In this document: positions 54,675-64,000 of the stretch, in pieces
How the letters are laid out: each line of letters begins with the position of its first letter
How positions within the stretch are numbered: position 1 is the first letter of the stretch
Source of the DNA: Chryseobacterium culicis
GTDB lineage: Bacteria; Bacteroidota; Bacteroidia; Flavobacteriales; Weeksellaceae
Direction: 5' to 3'
NCBI RefSeq assembly: GCF_900108365.1
Contig: NZ_FNWQ01000003.1
Span: forward strand, 1 to 64,000
DNA length: 64,000 nucleotides
Translations under genes and position numbers: made by a program
The notes under the pieces: generated by a model
What the model saw: only the letters and a program-made list of their open reading frames with translations
The model's database searches: none
What the model was told of the DNA's origin: nothing

Positions 54675-54928
54675 AGTAAAGGTCTCTACCTGTAAAACTT
54701 TTGGATTATTTTATGCATTAAATTTGATTGTATCCGAAATTGTTTTCTACCATTTTTGAACAAAAAGACATATTATCCTAGCCTCATCATCTACAACTCA
54801 CTATGTTACATTCCGATAAGAATAAAAAATCCGCTCATTTTACAATTTAAATTCATATATTAGTGATATAATTTTCGCGAAATTATACATTTTAAAACCT
54901 TAACTATTAACATCAAAACAACAAAATC

Positions 54929-55093
54929 ATGAACAAGAACATTAAAGTGCTGAAACATGCACAAAAACTAGGCAGAGAGCAACAAAAATCAGTAACAGGC
55001 GGAATCGGTCCTACAAGACCAAGATACTGCTGCGAATGGGACACGGATGGCAACTGTATCATCTGGACATGCGGTAATTGTGTATGCCCTTAA
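54929..55093 (+). CDS. Double-glycine-leader, cysteine-rich small peptide (bacteriocin-like)
   Basis: A 54-codon gene. It encodes a basic leader (MNKNIKVLKHAQKLGREQQK) followed by SVTGG, a classic double-glycine processing site after residue 25. The predicted 29-residue core starts IGPTRPRYCC and ends CGNCVCP, with six cysteines (34, 35, 43, 48, 51 and 53). The REQQKSVTGG-type leader is the signature of Chryseobacterium-type secreted peptides. The core could be an antimicrobial, signal or modified peptide. No peptidase-transporter or modification gene lies in the window. A perfect terminator follows at once. TATAATTTTCG about 60 bases upstream is a weak promoter candidate. Confidence 0.85.
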   Translation: MNKNIKVLKHAQKLGREQQKSVTGGIGPTRPRYCCEWDTDGNCIIWTCGNCVCP

Positions 55094-55102
55094 TAAAAAA
55101 AT

Positions 55103-55133
55103 AAGAAAACCTGCATTCTGTGCAGGTTTTCTT
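55103..55133. terminator. Bidirectional terminator after the peptide gene
   Basis: Perfect 13-base stem AAGAAAACCTGCA / TGCAGGTTTTCTT with a five-base loop. It serves the peptide gene and the convergent HxlR gene. Confidence 0.9.
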
Positions 55134-55169
55134 ATTTCGCTCGATTTTGTTCAGCCAAAGCGGTATCAG

Positions 55170-55538
55170 CTATTCTTCCCCATTTTTTAATCTTTTCAGA
55201 ATTAATGTCCTTAAATGGTCTTCATGATCATCTCCCCACTTTCCTAAGACAGCAATCACGGGAATTAATGTCTTTCCGAATTCTGTAAGCCTGTATTCTA
55301 CTTTTGGAGGTACAACAGGATAAATTTTCCTGGTAACAAGCTCATGTTCTTCGAGCTCTTTCAGCTGTATATTCAGTACTCTCCGGGTAGCATCAGGAAT
55401 TTTTCGCTGCAGTTCACTGGGCCTTTGATGGCCTTCATTAATAAACCAGAGCAAACGGATTTTCCATTTGCCATACAACACTTCAGCGATCAGATCGAGT
55501 CCGCAGTTCAGATTGGGTGGAATTTTTCTTTCATACAT
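55170..55538 (-). CDS. HxlR-family transcriptional regulator
   Basis: A 122-residue winged-helix regulator. The HxlR core has AEVLYGKWKIRLLWFI, RPSELQRKIPDATRRVLNIQLKELEEHELV (recognition helix) and VEYRLTEFGKTLIPVI. The single cysteine in NCGLDLI is at the position used for redox or electrophile sensing in some members. The start MYERKIPP (55538) is preferred to an ATG six codons earlier (55556), whose extra residues are not typical. It is convergent with the peptide gene. What it controls is not shown. Confidence 0.9.
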   Translation of the reverse strand: MYERKIPPNLNCGLDLIAEVLYGKWKIRLLWFINEGHQRPSELQRKIPDATRRVLNIQLKELEEHELVTRKIYPVVPPKVEYRLTEFGKTLIPVIAVLGKWGDDHEDHLRTLILKRLKNGEE

Positions 55539-55630
55539 AAGACAAATGTAACACATTGAAATGATACTGCAATTGCCAGATCAAAGACAGCTTAATGTAT
55601 TACTGACTGCCCTTACCAAGTATAAAAAAT

Positions 55631-55662
55631 AAAGAATCCCAAAGCGCGCTTTGGGATTCTTT
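55631..55662. terminator. Bidirectional terminator of gltA
   Basis: AAAGAATCCCAAAGC / GCTTTGGGATTCTTT hairpin, 18 bases after the gltA stop codon, with A and T flanks on both sides. Confidence 0.88.
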
Positions 55663-55679
55663 TATGGTATAAGCAAATA

Positions 55680-56966
55680 TTATCTGCTTGCAATGTCGAT
55701 GTAGTTTCTTTGCTGAGCACCTTGGTACACCTGTCTTGGTCTTCCGATTGGGTCTCCTTTCAGTCTCATTTCTTTCCACTGAGAAATCCATCCCGGAAGT
55801 CTTCCCAATGCAAACATTACAGTAAACATTTCTGTAGGGATTCCTAACGCTCTGTAGATAATTCCTGAATAGAAATCTACGTTTGGATATAGTTTTCTTT
55901 CGATGAAGTACTCATCTTCAAGTGCTACTCTTTCTAACTGCATTGCAATGTCAAGAGCTTTATCCTGAATACCAAGTGCAGTAAGGATATCGTCAGCCGC
56001 TTTTTTGATGATTTTTGCTCTCGGGTCAAAGTTTTTATACACTCTGTGTCCGAATCCCATCAGACGGAAGCTGTCATTCTTATCTTTAGCCTTAGCAACA
56101 TATTTAGATACGTCACCACCATCTTTTTCGATCAATTCAAGCATTTCGATTACAGCCTGGTTCGCACCTCCGTGAAGAGGACCCCAAAGTGCAGATACCC
56201 CTGCAGAGATAGAAGCAAAAAGACCTGTATGAGCAGAACCTACCATTCTTACTGTAGAAGTAGAACAGTTTTGTTCGTGGTCTGCGTGAAGGATTAATAA
56301 TTTATCCAAAGCATTTACTACTACCGGATCAATTTCGAAGTCAGCGTTTGGTAGTCTGAATGCCATTTTGTAGAAGTTCTCTACGTAGTTCAGGTTGTTA
56401 TCCCCGTGATTTAATGGTAAACCTTGGGTTTTTCTGTAAGTCCATGCACAAAGGTGAGAGAACTTCGCGATCATAAGCTCTGCAGCATGATCCATTTCTT
56501 CTTTAGAGTTTACGTTCACTGCCTTCGGGTTGAAAGCTGTCAAAGCAGAAGTTAAAGAAGATAAAACTCCCATAGGGTGAGCAGAACGAGGAAAAACATC
56601 AATGATTTTTTTCATTTCGTCTGCGATGAAGTTATATTTTTTGATATTATTGTCGAATGAAGTAAACTGATCCTGAGTAGGTAATTCTCCATGTAATAAA
56701 AGATACATTACTTCAGTAAAGTTAGATTTCTCAGCAATCTGTTCGATTGGATAACCTCTGTAGAATAATTCTCCTTTATCTCCGTCTAAGTAAGTGATGT
56801 CGCTAATAGTAGCTCCTGTATTTTTGTAACCTAAATCCAGAGTGATTAAACCTGTCTGGTCTCTTAATTTTGAAATATCAATCCCTCTGTCTCCGATAGT
56901 ACTATCCACGATTGGATATTCATATGAATTACCTGCGTAATTCAATATTACTTTGTTGTCTGACAT
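55680..56966 (-). CDS. gltA: Citrate synthase
   Basis: Condenses oxaloacetate and acetyl-CoA to citrate. At 428 residues it is the hexameric Gram-negative type with the N-terminal beta domain (LNYAGNSYEYPIVDSTIGD). Active-site segments are LHADHEQNCSTSTVR (histidine), GALWGPLHGGANQAVIEML, FGHRVYKNFDPRA and DFYSGIIYRALGIP (aspartate). It lies 86 bases downstream of eno, with a terminator-like hairpin between, so the two may be separate units. The identification is secure. Confidence 0.98.
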   Translation of the reverse strand: MSDNKVILNYAGNSYEYPIVDSTIGDRGIDISKLRDQTGLITLDLGYKNTGATISDITYLDGDKGELFYRGYPIEQIAEKSNFTEVMYLLLHGELPTQDQFTSFDNNIKKYNFIADEMKKIIDVFPRSAHPMGVLSSLTSALTAFNPKAVNVNSKEEMDHAAELMIAKFSHLCAWTYRKTQGLPLNHGDNNLNYVENFYKMAFRLPNADFEIDPVVVNALDKLLILHADHEQNCSTSTVRMVGSAHTGLFASISAGVSALWGPLHGGANQAVIEMLELIEKDGGDVSKYVAKAKDKNDSFRLMGFGHRVYKNFDPRAKIIKKAADDILTALGIQDKALDIAMQLERVALEDEYFIERKLYPNVDFYSGIIYRALGIPTEMFTVMFALGRLPGWISQWKEMRLKGDPIGRPRQVYQGAQQRNYIDIASR

Positions 56967-57005
56967 TATTTATTTTTTTTTTAAATATACCACTTTCCAT
57001 AAAAT

Positions 57006-57033
57006 ACGGCAAACTAAAAATTTCGCTTGCCGT
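57006..57033 (-). terminator. Probable terminator of eno
   Basis: Minus-strand ACGGCAA, a 14-base loop, TTGCCGT, then ATTTTATGG. It starts 20 bases after the eno stop codon. The stem is short and the T run weak. Confidence 0.55.
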
Positions 57034-57052
57034 TATTTATAAATTCGATTAA

Positions 57053-58348
<1,296 letters not shown>

Positions 58349-58590
58349 TTATTTTTTTAGTTTAGACAAATTTAATCAAAATTTAACTTTCAATGGTATT
58401 TCAAGGGATTTTTTTGAGATAAATCCAAGTTAAATTTTAGTTAATTTATATTATGATAATTCCACAATTTTCCGGCAGAAGATCATGGATTTGCAAAGAG
58501 TAAATAATGGTGAAAAAACTATACTTATAAAATGAGTTTTAAATAAATTTTAAGCCTAAAATATCAAAACTATATATTTTTTTACAATTT

Positions 58591-59379
58591 CTAGAGTATT
58601 ATTTTGAATATAAGAGTGGTACCTGGATTTCCGGATAAGATTGTACATTGGCCGGACAGCTCGCTCATTCTTCTTTTCATATTTCGGAGACCGTTTCCTT
58701 CCGGCTGTTTTTTCTGAATTCCGGTTCCGTTGTCGGATATTTTCATTGAAAAGCTATTTCCTTCCTGTGAAAATGAGAGCTTCAGGATATCAGCATGGCT
58801 GTGTTTATACGCGTTGTTCACCGCTTCTTTTAAACAGAGAAAGAGATTGCGCCTCATTTCGGTAGAAATTGGGGTTTCGGCAATGATATTTGCACCTTCA
58901 GACTGCATGATGATTTTTGTTTTCTTTAAAAAATTCCCGGTGTATACAATGGAATAATCCACGAAACTTCCAAGCGTATCATTTCCTGAATTCAGGTTCC
59001 AAAGCATTTCCCGCATTGAAATATTCATTTCTTCTGAAGTTTTGAGAAGTTCATCAATATCATTTTGCAGATCATCATCTGATGCTTTTTGCATTAGAAA
59101 TTCTGCCTGAAGTTTCAGTGCAGAAATTCCTGCCCCAAGGTCATCATGCATATCGTGAGAAATACGTTCCCGCTCTTGCTCCAGAATCTTCTGTTTTTCG
59201 AGTTCTTTCTGAAGGAGCTGATTCTGATGCTCGGCTTCTTTGAGCTGTTGCTGTTGGATAAAAAACAGCTGCCTTTTATTATACAGAACAACAATAAAAA
59301 CAATGAAAACAACAAAAGTTATTAACAGAATTACTGCAATAATATAAGCCAATCTTATAGTATCCGGCAACTGTTTCAT
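58591..59379 (-). CDS. Sensor histidine kinase, NarX/HisKA_3 type
   Basis: A 262-residue kinase. One N-terminal membrane helix (10-33) is followed by a coiled-coil (about 38-70, rich in Q, E and K). The HisKA_3 motif is ERISHDMHDDLGAGIS with the phospho-histidine at H78. An HATPase domain has LFLCLKEAVNNAYKHS (N box) and ISDNGTGIQKKQ (G1 box). No extracellular sensor domain is fused, so input probably comes from the two proteins encoded between it and its regulator. Its ATG overlaps the upstream stop codon (ATGA). Confidence 0.9.
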   Translation of the reverse strand: MKQLPDTIRLAYIIAVILLITFVVFIVFIVVLYNKRQLFFIQQQQLKEAEHQNQLLQKELEKQKILEQERERISHDMHDDLGAGISALKLQAEFLMQKASDDDLQNDIDELLKTSEEMNISMREMLWNLNSGNDTLGSFVDYSIVYTGNFLKKTKIIMQSEGANIIAETPISTEMRRNLFLCLKEAVNNAYKHSHADILKLSFSQEGNSFSMKISDNGTGIQKKQPEGNGLRNMKRRMSELSGQCTILSGNPGTTLIFKIIL

Positions 59380-60017
59380 GCTGTATTATTTTCTGCTATT
59401 TCGAATTTCCTTAAAGCAATATAGAACATTCCATACATAATGATATTAACGCAGTACTGCATGGTTTTTAGAATTTGCAGAAATTCAGGATCATTGTCCT
59501 GAAGAAAAAACATGGGGATGGATCTGAAAATAAAAAATATACTCCAAAAAAGCAGTCCACAGGAAACCCAGAAGTGCGGGTCATCAAAAATTTTTATTTC
59601 ATCAAAGTTTTTCAGCCTGGTGTAAAACCAGACAAGCGCATTAATGATAAAGTAAAAGCAAACTAATATTCCCAGAGTATTGTCATAGTTTCCGCTGTAA
59701 AATTTTACAAACAGAGCAATATAGGCAAGTATGGTAATAAGAATATACTGGAAGATCGCCTTGAGCTGCCGGGGAAATAGTTTTGCGTAGTATCTGTTAA
59801 AGAATACCAGCAGAAAAATACTGTAGTAATTGAATAAATAGGCAAAATCAAATTCCTGAATGTATATTTTATAATGCCCGTAAAGCTCAAGGCACAACGA
59901 TACGAATAAGTATACTGCCAAATAGTTTTGGCCGGAAAGACCTTTCTTCCCGGCTAAAACCATCGACTTTACAGTATCTATAAAGAGTATTGATATGTAG
60001 ATAATCTGAATGAGCAT
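59376..60017 (-). CDS. Unknown membrane protein between kinase and regulator genes
   Basis: A 213-residue protein with about six to seven membrane helices, short loops and no recognisable catalytic motif (GHYKIYIQEFDFAYLFNYYSIF). Its pattern resembles the 7TM-type membrane sensor modules common in Bacteroidota. It is coupled to the kinase by a four-base overlap and follows the lipoprotein by 2 bases. A sensory or signal-transfer role is inferred from position only. Confidence 0.65.
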   Translation of the reverse strand: MLIQIIYISILFIDTVKSMVLAGKKGLSGQNYLAVYLFVSLCLELYGHYKIYIQEFDFAYLFNYYSIFLLVFFNRYYAKLFPRQLKAIFQYILITILAYIALFVKFYSGNYDNTLGILVCFYFIINALVWFYTRLKNFDEIKIFDDPHFWVSCGLLFWSIFFIFRSIPMFFLQDNDPEFLQILKTMQYCVNIIMYGMFYIALRKFEIAENNTA

Positions 60018-60019
60018 TT

Positions 60020-60973
60020 TTATGGATATAATGAGCCCATATCGAAATAAGTATTTGAACTTACTGACTGCTTAACTCCGTTTGAACTTTTCATTAAATA
60101 AAATTCACCTATTATAGTCAATTGCTTTTCTCTTCCGGTATAAGCAAATTCGTATTTATCTTCATCAAGTTTGAGCTGAGGATTACGATCTATATAATAT
60201 CTAATTGAATTTATTCCTATTACTTCTGCTAATCTAAATTTAATATTATCGTATTTATTAGTATCGCAGAACTTATTGATGTTATCTCGTATGTCTCCCC
60301 AAGAATAAAAAACAGAAGTGGTATTCCCTTTGCCCTTTCGGGAGTAATAATCTTTCAGAGCCACATAAATTTCGCTGCCTTTATCATTAAAGGACGATGC
60401 TAATCTGTCATATTCTTCATCCTGTATTTTAGATTTGTTCATATCAAAATCTTTTGATAAGTTAAAAATTACATATTTATTATCACTACCTACCGGCAAT
60501 CCGTCTGTATCAACAGGCACTGCTATCATATATAAGAAATTTTTATAAGGAGATGGAACATTTATTAAACCATAATCCTTATCTAATTCAAAAAAGCAAA
60601 GTTTGAGACCGACACTTTCATCATGTTTATTTTCATATAATGTTTTAAAAGTTGAAACAGCAACATCATATGTATCAAAATATTTCTTTTCACCTGAATT
60701 CTTTTTCAACTTCGTTAAAACTCCTTTTTCCGCGTGAAACAGAAACTCTCCTGCCAGATAGCTATCGAGTTGATCAGCAGTGAATATTTTAGGCCCTCCT
60801 TTCTTTTGAACTGTTATAATGCCTGAAAGTCTATTCCCTTTTGCATCCGCGGAGTATTTTATTGTATCACTCATTATTTTCATTTTATGATTGTTTATGG
60901 TATGATTATCTTTTTTACATTCCAACATAAAAATGAAAACGGAAAAGAAAAATAAAAAATTAAGTTTTTTCAT
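60020..60973 (-). CDS. Unknown lipoprotein of the two-component operon
   Basis: A 317-residue protein. The signal region ends FMLEC (C19), a plausible though not ideal lipobox. The mature part is soluble and charged, with segments such as GGPKIFTADQLDSYLAGEFLF and DRLASSFNDKGSEIYVALKDYY. I recognise no domain. It follows the response-regulator gene by 3 bases and precedes the membrane protein by 2. It may be the extracytoplasmic part of the sensor. Codon use is AT-richer than in the flanking genes. Confidence 0.65.
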   Translation of the reverse strand: MKKLNFLFFFSVFIFMLECKKDNHTINNHKMKIMSDTIKYSADAKGNRLSGIITVQKKGGPKIFTADQLDSYLAGEFLFHAEKGVLTKLKKNSGEKKYFDTYDVAVSTFKTLYENKHDESVGLKLCFFELDKDYGLINVPSPYKNFLYMIAVPVDTDGLPVGSDNKYVIFNLSKDFDMNKSKIQDEEYDRLASSFNDKGSEIYVALKDYYSRKGKGNTTSVFYSWGDIRDNINKFCDTNKYDNIKFRLAEVIGINSIRYYIDRNPQLKLDEDKYEFAYTGREKQLTIIGEFYLMKSSNGVKQSVSSNTYFDMGSLYP

Positions 60974-60976
60974 GTC

Positions 60977-61609
60977 TTAGTTTTTAAAATGGTTAAACTT
61001 ATTGATGGCCTCCACTTTATTGTTGACGTGGAGTTTTCTGTAGATATTGCCAACATGTTTTTTAACGGTATCAATACTGATACATTTTTTATCGGCTATT
61101 TCTTTGTAAAGAAGCCCTTCAGAAAGAAGCTCGAGTACTTCCTTTTCCCGTTCTGTAAGCTCATCGAAGCCTTTGATTTCGGTGAGATTTCGTTCAAAAT
61201 GTTTGAGAACCCTTCGGGCAATAGAAAAACTCATAGGAGCTCCACCACTGTAAACATCACGGATGGACGAAAGAATTTTATCCATACTTTCTCCTTTCAC
61301 GAGATACCCCATGGCACCGGCTTTTAAAGAATTAAAGATCTTCTCATCATCCTCAAAGCTGGTACACATGATGAATTGTGTATCGGGCATTTCTTTTCGC
61401 AGCTTCTCTATAATTTCTATACCCAGCATATCCTGCAGCTGGATATCCATCATAACAACATCCGGAGAAATATCGGGCAGATTTTGCATGGCATCACTCC
61501 CATCAAAGAACTGAGCAATTACCTTCATATCCTGTTGGTAATTGATGACCTTCTTCAACGCATTGTTGTAGTTTCTTTCATCTTCTACTATGGCGATGGA
61601 AATGCTCAT
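60977..61609 (-). CDS. LuxR/NarL-family response regulator
   Basis: A 210-residue regulator. The receiver domain (1-120) has VEDE at 8-11, the phosphoacceptor D55 in VVMMDIQL, the conserved threonine/serine near CTSFED and lysine in VKGESM. The LuxR-type helix-turn-helix is LTEREKEVLELLSEGLLYKEIADKKC, then TVKKHVGNIYRKL. The start is the ATG at 61607-61609 (MSISIAIVEDE); a TTG seven codons upstream is less likely. It is first in an operon that ends with the histidine kinase at 58591-59379. Confidence 0.93.
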   Translation of the reverse strand: MSISIAIVEDERNYNNALKKVINYQQDMKVIAQFFDGSDAMQNLPDISPDVVMMDIQLQDMLGIEIIEKLRKEMPDTQFIMCTSFEDDEKIFNSLKAGAMGYLVKGESMDKILSSIRDVYSGGAPMSFSIARRVLKHFERNLTEIKGFDELTEREKEVLELLSEGLLYKEIADKKCISIDTVKKHVGNIYRKLHVNNKVEAINKFNHFKN

Positions 61610-62045
61610 GACATTGTTTGTTTGCAGCAAATTTCAACAGAAAACACATTGAAATCAATTACACGTTTGTGTACTATTGAGAGGTGAGTTTTTCATTATG
61701 GTTGAGTTTTTTAGTTTTCTTAAATTTAATCAATTTTTCATTTACAAATCAAGATTAATTTAAATTAATATCAACATAAATAAGAAATATATGAATAAAT
61801 AATAATTTCATTTGTAGAATCAGATTTTTATTCAGGAAAATTCATTCTTACAATACAACTCAGATACAAATTTGGAAGCACAGCAAATAAGGAGATCACA
61901 ATGAAAGTGCTTTTTCACAAGGCCATTTTATGTAAGCAAAAACACAATATTTCTATTTCAAAATTGCAAGAAATTTATCATCTTGCGGGCATGATTTTTG
62001 CAAATTAAAAGGGTAAAATCATAATAATTATCAAATAATATAATC
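61610..62045. other. Intergenic region with a possible small ORF
   Basis: Very AT-rich divergent region. Besides the possible small ORF at 61901-62008 no gene is visible. The stretch 61990-62045 should hold the promoter for the lipoprotein gene at 62046; a clear -7/-33 pair was not found. Confidence 0.45.
61901..62008 (+). CDS. Possible 35-codon small ORF with strong ribosome-binding site
   Basis: ATG at 61901 opens a 35-codon frame (MKVLFHKAILCKQKHNISIS and on, ending MIFAN). It is preceded by AAGGAG six bases upstream, an unusually good Shine-Dalgarno site for this genome. The peptide is basic and has no known features. It lies 37 bases before the lipoprotein gene. It could be a leader peptide or chance. 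Confidence 0.3.
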   Translation: MKVLFHKAILCKQKHNISISKLQEIYHLAGMIFAN

Positions 62046-62480
62046 ATGAAAAAAAGTCTTCTGGCACTTGGTGCTGTACTTGCACTGACAGCTGTGAGCT
62101 GTAAAAAAAATGAAAGCGGCAACAAAAGCGTTATCAAAACAGAAAGTTCTGAAACTGTAGTTACTGATAATAACGGAAAAATAGATTCAGTGACACAAAG
62201 CTCTTCATCAGTAGATATTAATGGACAGAAAACTGAGAAAACAGATTTTGTTTATAAGGCTACAGACGGAACATTAGTAAAAGTCGTCTTCAAAAACGAC
62301 CCGAAAGAAAATACCGTAGCTATCACCAGCAACAAAAAAACATTTACACTACCAAAGACTGAAACAAAAGGTGACGAAACTATTTACAAAAAAGATGATA
62401 TGACGGCAAGGGTAAAAGGAGACAGCCTTCACCTGGAACAAGGCAATAATGTGATTGAATTGAAAAGAACCAAGATTTAA
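62046..62480 (+). CDS. Small lipoprotein
   Basis: A 144-residue lipoprotein; lipobox TAVSC with C19. A Ser/Thr/Asn-rich linker (about 20-70) follows, then a small beta-rich region (ATDGTLVKVVFKNDPKENTVAITSNKKTF) resembling the MliC-type lysozyme-inhibitor-like fold in strand pattern, though its motifs are not certain. It is followed by a strong terminator and is transcribed alone. It could inhibit lysozyme or have a structural role; this is a guess from shape. Confidence 0.6.
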   Translation: MKKSLLALGAVLALTAVSCKKNESGNKSVIKTESSETVVTDNNGKIDSVTQSSSSVDINGQKTEKTDFVYKATDGTLVKVVFKNDPKENTVAITSNKKTFTLPKTETKGDETIYKKDDMTARVKGDSLHLEQGNNVIELKRTKI

Positions 62481-62483
62481 AAT

Positions 62484-62516
62484 AAAAATGTCCCAAAACC
62501 TAGGTGGGACATTTTT
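62484..62516. terminator. Bidirectional terminator
   Basis: Perfect 12-base stem AAAAATGTCCCA / TGGGACATTTTT between the convergent lipoprotein and amidase genes. Confidence 0.9.
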
Positions 62517-62528
62517 ATTTTTATAATA

Positions 62529-63353
62529 TTAAATCTTTTTAAGCAAATCACTGTTGATCCATCCATAGATTGGTTCACCGTCTTTCCCCGGCTTAAACAA
62601 CACATACACATAAAACCAGCCCAGTTTACTTTGTATAAATTCAACCTGAGTATCTTTTTTAAGCTCTACAATAGCTTCAAATTCAGTTCCTGCACCATTT
62701 CTTACATTGGCATACTCAGCATTCACTTTATACATGTCTGCGGTATCATCTTCTCTTCCTAACAGCTTTGCCCTGAAGTTCTCCATAGGAAATGCAGGTC
62801 CGGGATCATTCTTTCTGAAAGGCGCAATATCATCATGCCCCAGAATATTTTTAATATGGTAAGTTTCCATCAGAAGCTTACAAACCTGAAAGCACGTTTC
62901 CAGTTGTTTCTCGGTAAAGCTGTGCCAGTATGAAGTTTCGTTTTCATGTTTGTGCTTTGCCGTTACTACTACATCCTTTGAATATTCTTTTTCAAACCAT
63001 GCATAGAATCTTTCATTCACTTTGGTAAGCCTTCCGGGATTTTCAAGTTCAATACCAATGGAAAAATCATTAAACCCTGAGCGGTCTGCCCATCTGCTTC
63101 TTCCCGCATGCCAGGCTTTTTTATTGAATTCAACCATTTGGGTAATCCTGCCATCACTATCTATAATAACATGTGCTGAAGCTTTTGCTGTAGGATCTTT
63201 AAACCAGTTTATTGAATTTTCAGCTCCCCTTCCCGCCGTAAAATGAATGATAATGTATTCAGGAATAATAATTCCCTCTTTATTGGGAGTTTCTATAAAG
63301 CTAATGCTCTCCCCGGAAATTGTTTTTCCTAACTTATCTTTTATGATAATCAT
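62529..63353 (-). CDS. N-acetylmuramoyl-L-alanine amidase with SH3-like domain
   Basis: A 274-residue zinc amidase of the AmpD/PGRP (Amidase_2) type that cuts between N-acetylmuramic acid and L-alanine. Zinc ligands by analogy with AmpD are H37 (IIHFTAG), H173 (LGHDDIAP) and D183 (KNDPGPAFP). WHAGRSRW (81-88) is the substrate-groove motif. A C-terminal bacterial SH3 domain (about 205-274) probably binds the wall. No signal peptide is visible, so it may recycle cytoplasmic muropeptides or be exported by another route. The start is the ATG at 63351-63353; a TTG two codons earlier is rejected. Confidence 0.9.
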   Translation of the reverse strand: MIIIKDKLGKTISGESISFIETPNKEGIIIPEYIIIHFTAGRGAENSINWFKDPTAKASAHVIIDSDGRITQMVEFNKKAWHAGRSRWADRSGFNDFSIGIELENPGRLTKVNERFYAWFEKEYSKDVVVTAKHKHENETSYWHSFTEKQLETCFQVCKLLMETYHIKNILGHDDIAPFRKNDPGPAFPMENFRAKLLGREDDTADMYKVNAEYANVRNGAGTEFEAIVELKKDTQVEFIQSKLGWFYVYVLFKPGKDGEPIYGWINSDLLKKI

Positions 63354-63415
63354 GACCAAGATTTTTTTAAACCCTCAAAGTTATTCTAAATATATTAATT
63401 AAACATTAACGAAAT

Positions 63416-63450
63416 AAAAAAAACCATCCGAAAAACGAATGGTTTTTTTT
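63416..63450 (-). terminator. Terminator of rplQ
   Basis: On the minus strand ACCATTCG, loop, CGGATGGT (one wobble) is framed by A8 and T8 runs, 21 bases after the rplQ stop codon. Confidence 0.88.
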
Positions 63451-63470
63451 AAATATCTGAAAAAATATGA

Positions 63471-63992
63471 TTATTCTTCAGTTTTTTCTTCAGTAGTATC
63501 AGCTTTAGCTTCTTCTACTTTTTCTTCTACTACAGGAGCATCAGCAACTACTGCTTCAGCTTTTTTAGTAGCAGCAGTTGATCTTCTGCTTCTTCTTGTA
63601 GCTTTTTTCTCTTCAGCATTAGGGTTGTAAAGCTCGTTGAAATCTACCAGTTCGATAAGAGCAGTATCAGCAGCATCACCTGGTCTGAATCCTGTCTTGA
63701 TGATTCTTGTATAACCACCGTTTCTTTCAGCGATTTTAGGAGCTACAGTTCTGAATAATTCAGCAACCGCAAATTTATTTTGAAGGTAAGAGAATACTAC
63801 TCTTCTGTTGTGTGTAGTATCTTCTTTTGCTTTTGTTAATAGAGGCTCAACATATACTCTTAAAGCTTTAGCTTTAGCAACAGTAGTGTTGATTCTTTTA
63901 TGCTCAATTAGAGAACAAGCCATATTAGAAAGTAAAGCACTTCTGTGAGAAGCTGTTCTTCCTAAGTGATTGAATTTTTTACCGTGTCTCAT
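63471..63992 (-). CDS. rplQ: 50S ribosomal protein L17 with extended acidic tail
   Basis: A 173-residue L17. The core (1-120) is typical: [23 protein letters not shown], then [28 protein letters not shown]. The remaining 50 residues are a low-complexity tail that is basic first ([10 protein letters not shown]) and then Ala/Glu/Val-rich ([19 protein letters not shown]). Such tails are common in Bacteroidota L17. The gene is normally last in the alpha operon with rpoA upstream, which would lie beyond the right edge of the window. Confidence 0.97.
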   Translation of the reverse strand: MRHGKKFNHLGRTASHRSALLSNMACSLIEHKRINTTVAKAKALRVYVEPLLTKAKEDTTHNRRVVFSYLQNKFAVAELFRTVAPKIAERNGGYTRIIKTGFRPGDAADTALIELVDFNELYNPNAEEKKATRRSRRSTAATKKAEAVVADAPVVEEKVEEAKADTTEEKTEE

Positions 63993-64000
63993 TATTAATT

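Overview
The window comes from a low-GC Bacteroidota chromosome, most likely a Chryseobacterium-type member of the Flavobacteriia/Weeksellaceae. The basis is protein character (OmpA with calcium-binding repeats, carboxypeptidase-free outer-membrane receptors, RecJ, L17), Bacteroidota-type promoters (TTTG about 20 bases before TAnnTTTG), short signal peptides ending in AQ, and few Shine-Dalgarno sites. This is inference; no database was searched. No tRNA, rRNA, CRISPR array, insertion sequence or prophage was seen.

Layout. 1-1120 is gene-free. 1193-3888 holds cysS, a DinB-like gene and folE. 5311-15172 is a complete methionine operon on the minus strand: a promoter and a SAM-I riboswitch, then metX, an ACT-homoserine dehydrogenase, a sulfhydrylase, the homocysteine half of MetH, a fatty-acid desaturase, the cobalamin half of MetH, and metF. 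15304-17919 is a large glycosidase. 17988-25903 is a MoxR/DUF58/DUF4350/DUF4129/SpoIIM/RDD membrane cluster with an OsmC gene behind a ten-copy heptamer repeat. 25974-37505 is mainly housekeeping: a glycosyltransferase, LpxH-like phosphatase, YebC, OmpA, SmpB, ABC-F ATPase, M48 protease, RecJ, NadD and two small envelope genes. 37976-46329 is an envelope and carbohydrate region with a secreted protein, two tandem TonB-type receptors, a lipoprotein esterase and a GH43 enzyme.

46358-54647 is the most interesting stretch: nine genes in one direction, mostly overlapping or a few bases apart. They encode an arginine-deiminase-like pentein, a CtlX-like citrulline hydrolase, a SpeD-like pyruvoyl enzyme lacking the usual catalytic cysteine, a zinc-ribbon DUF4178 membrane protein, a 63-residue membrane protein, DUF350, a membrane-embedded spermidine-synthase-like protein, an FAD oxidoreductase and a multi-pass protein with conserved-looking histidines. 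Read together they suggest an arginine-to-polyamine route ending at the membrane.

54929-55093 is a 54-codon cysteine-rich double-glycine-leader peptide. The right end carries an HxlR regulator, gltA, eno, a four-gene two-component operon whose regulator and kinase are separated by two unknown proteins, a lipoprotein, a peptidoglycan amidase and rplQ at the edge.
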